This document shows positions 24,380 through 32,284 of a stretch of 32,324 nucleotides of DNA, one piece after another (positions within the stretch are counted from its first letter, which is position 1; each line of letters opens with the position of its first letter). The stretch lies in assembly GCA_017622845.1 (NCBI GenBank), contig JAGAQJ010000009.1:1-32324 (forward strand), in the 5' to 3' direction. This DNA is from Lachnospiraceae bacterium. Its GTDB lineage: Bacteria > Bacillota > Clostridia > Lachnospirales > Lachnospiraceae. Under the pieces are notes generated by a model. It ran no database searches and was not told the DNA's origin. It saw only the letters and a list, made by a program, of their open reading frames with translations. Made by a program: the position numbers and the translations under genes.

Positions 24380-24569
24380 GTCCGTCTCCATCCGCTATGC
24401 TTTTGGCTTACTCTTAGACAATCTCTATCCATCTTCTTCCAATATTTTTCTTTTATGTTATCTCTTTGAGGCATATTTATAAACAGACTACAGCAGTCCT
24501 GTTTTGCTGTTTATCCGCTCCAATATCCATAATTCGCTATCCCTGTTTTTTGAAGCCAGCTGAATTTTA

Positions 24570-25499
24570 TTAATTATCATCCAGCTTTGATTTTGTCTCA
24601 TGCTTCTCCTGCTTTTCAAGCTTCTCAAGCTCTTTTAATTCCTTAAGCTCCTCATCACTCATGCCTTCATTCTTGTCCTTCTTATGGCGCTTTTTGAACT
24701 TAAGTTGTTCTACCTTATACTCATGGATTTCCTTTTCGTCTTCAACCTCCACAATGACCTTAACCAACTGACGAAGCACATTGACACTCTGCACTTCACC
24801 CTTTAAACCGTCCTCCGTTGTAACAAAATCTCCTACATTCGGAAGCTTCCGGTTGAGATACTCATATGTCTCCTCCTCATGCTTCAGGCAGCACATCAAA
24901 CGACCGCATACACCCGAAATCTTAGTAGGATTCAAGGATAAGTTCTGCTCCTTTGCCATTTTTATCGATACAGGAACAAACTCTGACAAATGTGAGTGGC
25001 AGCATAGCGTTCTCCCGCAGATTCCAATACCGCCAAGTATCTTTGTCTCATCACGCACACCAATCTGGCGAAGCTCTATCCTCGTCTTAAACACAGATGC
25101 CAAGTCTTTAACAAGCTCTCTAAAATCGATTCGTCCGTCAGCAGTAAAATAGAACAATACCTTATTGTTGTCAAATGTATACTCCGCATCAATCAGCTTC
25201 ATCTCAAGATTATGCTTCTTAATCTTTTCAAGACAAATCTTAAATGCTTCCTTCTCCTTCTCCTTATTGGCAGCCTCCTGCTCCATATCGCGCTTTGTCG
25301 CCACCCGCAGCACAGGCTTTAAAGGCTGTACTACCTTATCCTCCTCAATCTCCTTGGGGTCACCGACAACCGTACCATATTCTATTCCGCGCGCAGTCTC
25401 CACGATCACGTGGTCCCCACGCTTTATATCAAACTTAACCGGGTCAAAGAAATAAATCTTACCCGCAGTTCTAAATCTTACACCAATTACCTTTACCAT
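24570..25499 (-). CDS. ricT: PSP1-domain regulatory protein RicT (YaaT)
   Basis: A 309-residue protein. The PSP1 core holds six cysteines in two clusters, CGRTLCC (161, 166, 167) and CGRLMCC (198, 203, 204), which bind [4Fe-4S] clusters in the Ric complex. In Bacillus RicT, with RicA and RicF, supports RNase Y-dependent mRNA processing and sporulation/competence phosphorelay. The C-terminus (about 270-309) is a charged Glu/Lys coiled coil. It follows holB directly as in Bacillus; the yabA gene normally next is absent, and the 190-bp gap to trmN6 holds only a weak hairpin. Confidence 0.94.
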   Translation of the reverse strand: MVKVIGVRFRTAGKIYFFDPVKFDIKRGDHVIVETARGIEYGTVVGDPKEIEEDKVVQPLKPVLRVATKRDMEQEAANKEKEKEAFKICLEKIKKHNLEMKLIDAEYTFDNNKVLFYFTADGRIDFRELVKDLASVFKTRIELRQIGVRDETKILGGIGICGRTLCCHSHLSEFVPVSIKMAKEQNLSLNPTKISGVCGRLMCCLKHEEETYEYLNRKLPNVGDFVTTEDGLKGEVQSVNVLRQLVKVIVEVEDEKEIHEYKVEQLKFKKRHKKDKNEGMSDEELKELKELEKLEKQEKHETKSKLDDN

Positions 25500-25593
25500 A
25501 TCTATCTACCTCACTTTATATAATATATTTTTCTGAAAAATGATTCAGAAAAAGCATTATCTATTTGTTATTAGCTCGTTTGCAAAGCATTAT

Positions 25594-26601
25594 CTAAAGT
25601 TCTGCCATGTCCAGCAGCATCAGCTCCATCGTCAGGTCAAAATTCACATTTGCCGCAAGCCTGCTCCTCGCCCTGTCTATCGAATGAACAATCTGTTCAA
25701 TCGCTCCATAGCTGTACCGCTTTGCTGCACTCGCAATATCCGACATTTCTTCTTTAAAAATAATATAACTTCTGTCGCCGTACGCCCCGCATGCTTTATA
25801 TAATAACACATCACGAAACCATATAAAACACAAATCCAGGTAATCATTTGTGTCAAATTTTTCCTCAGTAATCTTCTTGACCTCCGCCGCTATCTGATTT
25901 ATCTCCATATCATATATATGCTTCATCATACCGATTACCGAAGATTTCATGCGGTCAAATTCCTCATTAGAAGCAAGCTCTATGGCACGTCCCACATTTC
26001 CCCTGGCAAAGGAAGCGCATACGGATGCCCGATAATCCGGTATCTGAACCTTACTCATCAAATGCTTCTTTATCATATCATCCGGAACAGGCTTTATATT
26101 AAGCACCACGCATCTGCTAAGAATTGTCTGAAGCATCGCCTCCGCCCTTGCCGCAAGCAGCAGGAGCACTGCATATTCCGGCGGCTCCTCCAATGTTTTC
26201 AAAAGTGCATTTTGCGCCTGTACATTCATCTTTTCAGCCTCGTCCATTATGTATATCTTATAGGGACCGCTGTAAGGCTTTATCGCAATATCGCCATTAA
26301 TCTGCTGTCTGATATTGTCTACCGATATGACGTTCGGCTTCTCATGCTCCACATATATAATATCCGGATGATTGCCGTTTATTGCCTGCCTGCACGACCT
26401 GCACTGATTACAAGGTTTTATTCCCTCCTCAGCTTCACACTGCAGCGCCCTTGCAAACAAATCTGCTGTCATCATTTTTCCCGACAGCTTCTCACCCTGT
26501 ATCAGATATGCATGCGATATTTTCTTGTATTTCAGGGCATTTTTCAGATTATCTGTCAATTGTCTCTGCCCTACCACATCATTCCAGCTTGTTTCTGCCA
26601 T
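25594..26601 (-). CDS. holB: DNA polymerase III delta' subunit
   Basis: About 335 residues of clamp-loader AAA+ fold. SHAYLIQGEKLSGKMM is the P-loop position, with the usual GKT/S changed to GKM, as expected for the non-hydrolysing delta' subunit. C-NQC-SC after LQCE forms the zinc module, MDEAEKMNVQAQNALLKTLE is the Walker B region and SRC is the arginine-finger motif. It loads the beta clamp at the replication fork. GGGAG precedes the ATG at 26601; the 26625 alternative lacks such a site. Confidence 0.94.
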   Translation of the reverse strand: MAETSWNDVVGQRQLTDNLKNALKYKKISHAYLIQGEKLSGKMMTADLFARALQCEAEEGIKPCNQCRSCRQAINGNHPDIIYVEHEKPNVISVDNIRQQINGDIAIKPYSGPYKIYIMDEAEKMNVQAQNALLKTLEEPPEYAVLLLLAARAEAMLQTILSRCVVLNIKPVPDDMIKKHLMSKVQIPDYRASVCASFARGNVGRAIELASNEEFDRMKSSVIGMMKHIYDMEINQIAAEVKKITEEKFDTNDYLDLCFIWFRDVLLYKACGAYGDRSYIIFKEEMSDIASAAKRYSYGAIEQIVHSIDRARSRLAANVNFDLTMELMLLDMAEL

Positions 26602-26687
26602 GTCCACTCCCTGTTTTATCAACAATGCCCTTCCTGTTTCCTAAGAATTTATTCTGATTTCTTCAGTCAGACCTGCAACCGTCTTAA

Positions 26688-27128
26688 TTATGCAAAAATA
26701 TCAAGCAGCAGCCCCCGTATCTCATCTACTTTGGCAAGTATCGCAATCTTATCACATTCCTCCTTCACAAGCTCCTGAGCAAGCTCGTCAAGTTTCTCGT
26801 CTACAAGTCTGATAATACCGTAAACCCTGTGGCGTCCACGCCTGTCCAAGAAATTCTCACGTGAAAATTTATGAGAACGATTTACAATTTCATTCATAAA
26901 TTCCTTAATCAGTGTGCGGTAACGCTTCATATCGCGCACGTCCATGCGCTTTACAATCTTATCTCCCTGCATCACGATTTCCTCCATCATAAGATTCAAC
27001 CGCTCCGCAAGTCCTGCCTCCTCAATATTGCTTGCCAGCATAAACTTAAAGGAATCATCTGTCTGCTGCACCGTCTGCGTCTGCTGCACCGGCGCCGTCG
27101 ACTGAACTTCATTTACCTTAAAATCCAT
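26688..27128 (-). CDS. yaaR: YaaR family protein (DUF327)
   Basis: A 146-residue helical protein. It has a Gln/Thr-rich, probably unstructured N-terminus (about 8-25) followed by the DUF327 core with [20 protein letters not shown] and [20 protein letters not shown]. Its molecular function is not known. It precedes holB as in Bacillus, which supports the identification. Confidence 0.88.
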   Translation of the reverse strand: MDFKVNEVQSTAPVQQTQTVQQTDDSFKFMLASNIEEAGLAERLNLMMEEIVMQGDKIVKRMDVRDMKRYRTLIKEFMNEIVNRSHKFSRENFLDRRGRHRVYGIIRLVDEKLDELAQELVKEECDKIAILAKVDEIRGLLLDIFA

Positions 27129-27225
27129 CTATATACCCCCAATAAATCAAATAAGACCTCTCTGCTTCAACTCCCTTATCCGGAATTCACAATTCAGCTT
27201 TTGACTTTCCTGTTCCAAAACCGCT

Positions 27226-27996
27226 TCACACCGCTTTGATATACCAGCTATATGCCTTAAAAATTAATGTCTTTCGCTCCTTATCAAAAATTGGAGTAAG
27301 CGACTCCTCGAACCATCTGCGTACCTTATCTACATTTCTTCCTTCCCCTTCAATCTTGGCGTTTACATTTGACTGAATCAGCATAAATTCAATAAAAGAA
27401 CCCATATCAAATTCATGCTCCATCTCATACTGCACCTGAGCCAGCATCTTAAAGCCATATTTCTCTACATCACGATCTGTCCACACATACTCATTGCGAT
27501 ATGGCTTCGGGAACTCCTTCAAATACAAATCATGCCACCATTGTGAATATTCCTCATTATCTTTCATTTTATCAGATATACAGAAATCATAAATCAAAAA
27601 ATATCCATTTTTATTCATGACATTTTTAAGATTTTGCAAAAAAGGCTCTCGTTCCACCCACTGAATGACACCGGCCGCTGTGACAATATCATATTTGCAG
27701 TATCCGGCAGGAATTTCCTCCGCCTTGCTTACGATAAAATCATATCCTTCCACGCAGTCGCATACCTCTCTGGAAATTTTAACCATTTCCTCCGAAATGT
27801 CCGCTCCTGTTACATGACCGCAGATTCGTTTTAAAGCCTTTGTTGATAATCCGGCACCGCATCCGATATCCAAACCATTCGCAAAATACTGCTTTGTAAT
27901 ATCCTTCTGAAACCGCTCTATAACCTTTTTATGCAGAAAAGGGCGTTCTTTATACCCTTGTGCAATTCTTCTATAATCAAAAGCCTTGTTATCCAT
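27226..27996 (-). CDS. Class I SAM-dependent methyltransferase
   Basis: A 256-residue protein. GLDIGCGAGLSTKAL is the SAM-binding motif I and TGADISEEMV is motif II; IVTAAGVIQWVE covers motif IV. The fold is of the UbiE/BioC-like group that methylates small molecules, but the acceptor is not readable. Its start lies in the last unit of a tandem repeat array, so its leader derives from that array. It is on the same strand as yaaR, about 100 bp upstream. Confidence 0.87.
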   Translation of the reverse strand: MDNKAFDYRRIAQGYKERPFLHKKVIERFQKDITKQYFANGLDIGCGAGLSTKALKRICGHVTGADISEEMVKISREVCDCVEGYDFIVSKAEEIPAGYCKYDIVTAAGVIQWVEREPFLQNLKNVMNKNGYFLIYDFCISDKMKDNEEYSQWWHDLYLKEFPKPYRNEYVWTDRDVEKYGFKMLAQVQYEMEHEFDMGSFIEFMLIQSNVNAKIEGEGRNVDKVRRWFEESLTPIFDKERKTLIFKAYSWYIKAV

Positions 27997-28000
27997 ATAT

Positions 28001-28541
28001 TATTCCTTGTGCATTTTTATATAATCTTAAATTTTCAGTTATACTCCTTTAGATTATAACTTTTTCGTTCATCACATATTATTCCTGACTCATTTTTACG
28101 TACTTTTCAAACTTTTCCGTTATTGCTCTTTATCTTGTAACTATTTCGCTTTTCATTTTCTGATTCAATTTTATGTAAGCTTCGAATTTCCTTGTTATAA
28201 CCTTTAGATTCTAATCATCTTGTTCATCACATATTATTCCTGACTAGTATAACCCATTTTAATTAACCTTACGTTTGACTTGCCTAAATTTCCATCTGCT
28301 GCGTTGTCGTCAATCGACGCAGCCACCGCTACGCCTCATTCCTCCGCCTTGCAGACTGAAAATTTATTCTGCGCCAAACATATAGGTAATTAAAACGGAT
28401 TATACTAGTTTTTATGTACTTTTCAAGTTTTTCTGTTATTGCCCTTTAGCTTCTAACTATTTCATTACTCATTTCCTGTTCCTGATTCGATTTTATGTAA
28501 TTTTCAATTTCTTTGGTACAATCCTTTAAATTACAATTGTC
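28001..28541. repeat. Decayed tandem array of 74-81 bp units from the 3' end of the kinase-like gene
   Basis: Aligning on the plus-strand block CCTTTAG, units recur at about 28048, 28129, 28203, 28445 and 28525: periods 81, 74, 242 and 80. Subtracting the 167-bp inserted element from 242 gives 75, restoring the period. Read on the minus strand, units keep a protein-like pattern: DCTKEIENYIKSNQE, AITEKLEKYIK, VITRKFEAYIKLNQ, AITEKFEKYVKMSQE. The first is the C-terminus of the guanylate-kinase-like protein; the others are past its stop. The array fills the 27997-28445 gap. Confidence 0.75.
28243..28409. mobile_element. 167-bp inverted-repeat element inserted in the tandem array
   Basis: ACTAGTATAACCCATTTTAA at the left and the complement of TTAAAACGGATTATACTAGT at the right are inverted ends with only two mismatches over 20. 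The interior holds the 60-bp core (28293-28352) shared with 23536-23595. Removing exactly this block rejoins a tandem unit in register. The palindromic ACTAGT at both ends could be part of the end repeats or a duplicated target. There is no coding capacity. Confidence 0.82.
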
Positions 28542-29066
28542 AAATTTTTTTGTTATCCCTGCCTTTTCAAGATTTTCCTTCGAAAAATCCTTTGCATCAG
28601 CAATAAAGCGCCTGCACATTTCTTCATACTTAGGGCTGCTTTGCTTTTTTTCGCGTTTCAGCGCACGGCTTAAACGTTCGCCATCTTCCAAATCAATATA
28701 AACTGGCACCACCTTATCCTCGCCGAAATAATCCCTTGTCTTGATATAGGACTCCAGTGTTCCTATTACCAGATAGTCATATTTTTCCAGCTCTATCTGA
28801 CTATCCTTTGCCGTAAAATAATACCACCTGCCGTAAACAGTATCATAAGAACGGCATTCAATGATTTTATTTTCGGACTGCAATTGTTCCATTACTTCTA
28901 TTGTCGTGAAATGATACTCCACGCCCTCCTGCTCTCCTGCACGTATAGGGCGTGTCGTATATGGAACAATCTTTTTCAGCCGAAGTGATTTATTTTTCAG
29001 CAGCTTCTTATATATTGTATCTTTTCCTGATGAACTTTTTCCGACGATACAAAAAATTCTTCCCAT
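28446..29066 (-). CDS. Guanylate kinase-like P-loop kinase
   Basis: A 206-residue protein of guanylate kinase fold: P-loop VGKSSSGKDT (about 8-17), TTRPIRAGEQEGVEYHF as the GMP-binding segment, and a lid region with Arg residues (RALKREKK). The P-loop (GKSSSGKD) and the YDTVYGRWYYF segment differ from housekeeping Gmk, so it may be a paralogue with another nucleotide substrate. The C-terminus (about 180-206) is the first unit of the tandem array downstream. It begins 6 bp after the pyk stop and is probably co-transcribed. Confidence 0.82.
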   Translation of the reverse strand: MGRIFCIVGKSSSGKDTIYKKLLKNKSLRLKKIVPYTTRPIRAGEQEGVEYHFTTIEVMEQLQSENKIIECRSYDTVYGRWYYFTAKDSQIELEKYDYLVIGTLESYIKTRDYFGEDKVVPVYIDLEDGERLSRALKREKKQSSPKYEEMCRRFIADAKDFSKENLEKAGITKKFDNCNLKDCTKEIENYIKSNQEQEMSNEIVRS

Positions 29067-29072
29067 TTATTC

Positions 29073-30494
29073 TTATGAAACCTCTATTACACGTATCATA
29101 TTGGTTTTACCAGCGATACCCAACGGTACTCCGGCAGTGATTACAACCTTATCACCATGACTGATAAGCCCTGCCTTCACACTCGCATTTATGGCTGCAT
29201 AAAACAGCTTCTCGGTATCATCCTCTTTCTCAATCAATAGCGGACTGACGCCAAACATAAGAGACATCTGACGATACACCATCTCATCTACCGCACAGCC
29301 TATCACCATGCAGCCCGGCTGATACTTTGAAATCATTCCGGCTGTAAATCCGGACATTGTGACTGTTATAATCGCTTTTGCATTCAAATCCATCGCAGTC
29401 GTACAGCATGCATGACATATTGCAGTCGTTATTTCCTCATTATTTTCCCAATTATGGCTTCTCTTTCTTAATCTCGCATCATAACAGATATCCTCCTCGG
29501 TGCGCTCTGCTATCCTGCTCATCGTTTTCACAGCCTCTATCGGATATGCGCCTGCAGCGCTCTCGCCGCTCAGCATAATCGCTGATGTTCCATCATAAAT
29601 GGCATTTGCCACGTCCGTTGTTTCTGCTCTTGTAGGTCTTGGATTATTAATCATAGAGTCAAGCATCTGTGTTGCAGTTATGACAATCTTGCCAAGACGC
29701 AGTGCCTTATGAATCATTTTCTTTTGCAGGATAGGAACCTCCTCCATAGGTATCTCAACACCCATATCTCCTCTGGCAACCATGATTCCATCAGAAACCA
29801 CCAAAATCTCATCAAGATTGTCAATTCCCTGCATATTCTCAATCTTTGAAATAATCTTCATTCTGCCGCCGTTGTCTTGTATAATCTTTTTGACAGCTAA
29901 TACATCTTCCGCACACCTTACAAAAGAAGCCGCGATATAATCATATCCCATCTTTACGCCAAAAATAATATCATCTCTGTCAACATCACTGATATAAGGC
30001 ATAGAAAGGATAGCTCCCGGTACATTAATTCCTTTGTGATTTGACACATAGCCTCCATTGACCACCTCACAAACTATGTCTGTTTCCTCTATCGCCTTAA
30101 TCGTAAGTTCAATCAAACCATCATCAATTAAAATGCTTTTCCCAACCTCAACATCATTTTTAAGATTTTTGTAAGTAATCGATGCTCTTTCCGCAGTGCC
30201 CAAAATCTCATCTGTTGTAAGCCTGAAAATAGCTCCCGGCTCAAGATAAGCCTTTCCTCCCTCAAAATCTCTCAATCGAATCTCAGGTCCTTTTGTATCC
30301 TGCATCGTAGCAAGCGGCAAACCCAGCTCCGCTGCCGCTTTTCTTGCCCGTTCAAGCTTCATTTGATGCTCTGCATGATCTCCATGTGAAAAATTGAATC
30401 TTGCCACATTCATTCCGGCAAGAAGCAGCTCCTTTAACTTTTCTTCACTCTGTGATACTGGTCCTATCGTACAAATAATTTTAGTTTTTCTCAT
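29073..30494 (-). CDS. pyk: Pyruvate kinase
   Basis: A 473-residue enzyme converting phosphoenolpyruvate and ADP to pyruvate and ATP. Family blocks are MNVARFNFSHGDHAEH, MQDTKGPEIR, the active-site KIENMQGIDNLDEI, MVARGDMGVEIP and ATQMLDSM. The C-terminal domain is of ordinary length, without the extra PEP-utilising-like domain of Bacillus enzymes. AAAGGA lies 8 nt before the ATG. It leads a short operon with the guanylate-kinase-like gene. Confidence 0.97.
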   Translation of the reverse strand: MRKTKIICTIGPVSQSEEKLKELLLAGMNVARFNFSHGDHAEHQMKLERARKAAAELGLPLATMQDTKGPEIRLRDFEGGKAYLEPGAIFRLTTDEILGTAERASITYKNLKNDVEVGKSILIDDGLIELTIKAIEETDIVCEVVNGGYVSNHKGINVPGAILSMPYISDVDRDDIIFGVKMGYDYIAASFVRCAEDVLAVKKIIQDNGGRMKIISKIENMQGIDNLDEILVVSDGIMVARGDMGVEIPMEEVPILQKKMIHKALRLGKIVITATQMLDSMINNPRPTRAETTDVANAIYDGTSAIMLSGESAAGAYPIEAVKTMSRIAERTEEDICYDARLRKRSHNWENNEEITTAICHACCTTAMDLNAKAIITVTMSGFTAGMISKYQPGCMVIGCAVDEMVYRQMSLMFGVSPLLIEKEDDTEKLFYAAINASVKAGLISHGDKVVITAGVPLGIAGKTNMIRVIEVS

Positions 30495-30558
30495 GCCAGT
30501 AATCCTTTCTATAATTCCTTAATTTACCTTTTTATTGCCCTACAAATATTCTGTTATC

Positions 30559-30691
30559 GTAACGATTCAGTACCCTCATAGTTACGTCATCAAGTCCTGC
30601 AAAGCCACTTCGTGGTAACTTGATGCCTAACGCAATTTACGCATTCCCATACACTCCGCAGCAAGTGCGTAGCGCTGTACTGAACAATTAC
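30559..30691. repeat. 133-bp repeat with GTAACGATTCAGTACC ends
   Basis: The left end GTAACGATTCAGTAC and the right end GTACTGAACAATTAC are imperfect inverted repeats. The interior contains a CATCAAGT...ACTTGATG hairpin with an inner CCACTTCGTGG. The first 29 bp recur at 23453-23481. The ends resemble GTAACAGTTCAG of the MITE family nearby. It lies in the 716-bp pyk-to-HD gap, which otherwise holds one more element and no gene I can support. Confidence 0.62.
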
Positions 30692-30884
30692 CTTTTTTCT
30701 TTGTTATCATTCTACTAATTCCTGTTTTCCAATTTGTCAATTTACAAAATTCCTCACTTTATGGTTTCCTAATTGGGGAAATTCCTCATTTCTTAATTTG
30801 TTGTTCTGCAAACTCTTCAATTTACAAACAGCTTCCTCTACAAATTTTTCATTCTAAAATGCAAATACCTATCCTGCAGCAGTT

Positions 30885-30977
30885 TAACCATGTTACTGTT
30901 CACACCTCTATTGTATTTTGAGTATTTATACATGTTTTCGGTGCGAAGAGCAACATTTATGCACAGTAACTAACCAT
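30885..30977. mobile_element. Short copy of the GTTACTG element with flanking direct repeats
   Basis: GTTACTGTTCACACC (from 30892) and ACAGTAAC (to 30970) bound a 79-bp unit whose interior aligns with the first part of the 22133-22273 copy (TTGTATTTTGAGTATTTATA, then CAACATTTATGCACA). TAACCAT occurs directly outside both ends (30885-30891 and 30971-30977), a probable 7-8 bp target duplication. The shorter length suggests an internal deletion. Confidence 0.75.
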
Positions 30978-31210
30978 ACCCATCCGTAAATTCTAAAATT
31001 ATTATATTATTGACAAAACCGTTGTTATTTTCGCAGCATATTTCATGTAAGGCGCCCACCCTATAAAAACAATTGCACAAACTGCCCTTAAGTAGCAAGC
31101 TCCACAGTCATTTTGCAAAATCATTTCTGCATGGCTGAACTGCTGACATATCCTTATTCACTCACTTCAAATATCTTTGCTATCATCATTCGCAGCATTA
31201 TAAAATGATA

Positions 31211-31708
31211 TTAGTTAGCACTAACCTTTTTTCTCCTTAGTCGATTTTTCTGTATATCTCCTCTTTGAATATAAAGGGTTTCCATCAAAGAGCAGTATTT
31301 ATCTGCTGTGGTTACAATCCATGCTTCTCTGCACATAGGAGGTATCATTGTAAGCGGCCACATATGTTTGGTAATGATGTCAATCTGTATTGCTGTCAAG
31401 GAATATTCTTTTCTTGCGTTCTGCAAAGCCCTCGCAGGATGGAAAAATCCATGCAGCCTGTGCGGATTTACTTTATCGTTCTTATGCCAGTCATACAAAA
31501 AATAGTCATGAAGCAGAGCGCCTCTTACCAAATCATTTGTGCTGCACCTTATCTTAAATTTGTCCCTAATATATAAGCTTGTTTTGGCAACATTGATGCA
31601 ATGCTCCTGAACTGACATATTTCCATGCTGGATATATGCCTTTGTACTTTGGAAATTCTCCGATTCAAGAATATCATTTGCATACTTTTCTAATTCATAC
31701 TCATACAT
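31211..31708 (-). CDS. HD-domain phosphohydrolase
   Basis: About 165 residues. The HD signature is GALLHDYFLYDWH, with an earlier H in VQEHCINVA (metal ligand) and a later RLHGFFHPARA helix and TTADKY (Asp ligand). The family hydrolyses phosphate esters of nucleotides with a divalent metal; the substrate is unknown. The frame can open at a TTG (31714), but AGGAGA is spaced for the ATG at 31708. The C-terminus is basic. It stands alone, flanked by repeat-rich gaps. Confidence 0.85.
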   Translation of the reverse strand: MYEYELEKYANDILESENFQSTKAYIQHGNMSVQEHCINVAKTSLYIRDKFKIRCSTNDLVRGALLHDYFLYDWHKNDKVNPHRLHGFFHPARALQNARKEYSLTAIQIDIITKHMWPLTMIPPMCREAWIVTTADKYCSLMETLYIQRGDIQKNRLRRKKVSAN

Positions 31709-31874
31709 TTTCAATCTCCTAAAATTTTGAATTACTCTTATTCAATCGTTTCAAATATGTTTTCCTCTAATGTTTTTCCCTATACTCTCATTTTTGCCAT
31801 TTTAATTAAATTTATCAACACAATTCAATCCTTTTATAACTCTTAATATAATAATACTTCATTTTTGATTTAAT

Positions 31875-31902
31875 GGCGCAGAATAAATTTTTAGTCATGC
31901 AA
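31875..31902. repeat. Fragment of the 167-bp element
   Basis: GGCGCAGAATAAATTTTTAG followed by TCATGCAA matches the reverse complement of 28351-28376 with about three differences. A lone CCATTTTAATTAA at 31798 resembles that element's terminal repeat, so a rearranged remnant may span 31798-31902. No gene is visible in 31709-32284. Confidence 0.5.
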
Positions 31903-31973
31903 ACCCTTAAACTAAACTGTATCTATTCTACCATATATATAAGCAATTAAAAAGCACAAACATGATTTTTTAT

Positions 31974-32106
31974 GTAACAGTTCAGCCTTATGGATTATTT
32001 TAGCCGGGACGAAGGGCGGCATAGGACTACCGCCCTTCTGTGTACTGACAACTGTTCGATATACGTTTTTGTCCTGATAGAAATGCATAAAATGGTGAAC
32101 TGTTAC
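31974..32106. mobile_element. Second copy of the GTAACAGTTCAGCC element, 133 bp
   Basis: It starts GTAACAGTTCAGCCTTATGG and ends GGTGAACTGTTAC. Its left 30 bp match the right end of the 20488-20678 copy (shared AGCCTTATGGATTATTTTA), and its right end matches that copy's left end (GCATTTCTATC-GGAC-AAAACG), so it is the same element inverted and internally divergent. There is no coding capacity. Confidence 0.78.
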
Positions 32107-32192
32107 TTTACAATTTGCAGTGTCAGTGTACATAGGTCAACACGCCTCAGACCATGTAATTTCGCCAATTTTCTGCGTTATCTTAAGCAAAC

Positions 32193-32216
32193 AAAAAACA
32201 CGGATGAAACCGTGTT
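32193..32216 (-). terminator. Intrinsic terminator downstream of tRNA-Phe
   Basis: On the minus strand AACACGG pairs with CCGTGTT across a 6-nt loop and is followed by TTTTTTG. It lies about 70 bp past the tRNA 3' end and would end its transcript. Confidence 0.8.
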
Positions 32217-32284
32217 AGAAAATAAAATCCGTTACTGCAAAAGCCTCATACAACTAAAAGCTTTATACATTTAAATAATAAAAA

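Noticed and set aside
24380-24569. Gap between ricT and trmN6 inspected for a yabA gene or remnant
   Set aside because: No frame longer than about 17 codons and no YabA-like sequence; only a 6-bp hairpin (ACAGCA/TGCTGT).
25918-26778. 286-codon plus-strand frame across holB and the yaaR junction
   Set aside because: Antisense shadow of holB; the peptide is rich in Cys, His and Ser-Leu runs typical of reverse-frame translation.
27997-28445. Tandem array considered as a CRISPR
   Set aside because: Units are contiguous, divergent and of 74-81 bp without spacers, and no cas gene is present.
30551-30708. TGTTATC on both sides of the 133-bp repeat as a target duplication
   Set aside because: The right copy is about ten bases outside the inverted end, so spacing is not symmetric; probably chance in AT-rich DNA.
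31133-31146. GGCTGAACTG near a CTGACA, similar to a GTAACAGTTCAGCC end
   Set aside because: The match is 10 bases, the terminal GTTAC is lost, and no left partner is visible nearby.
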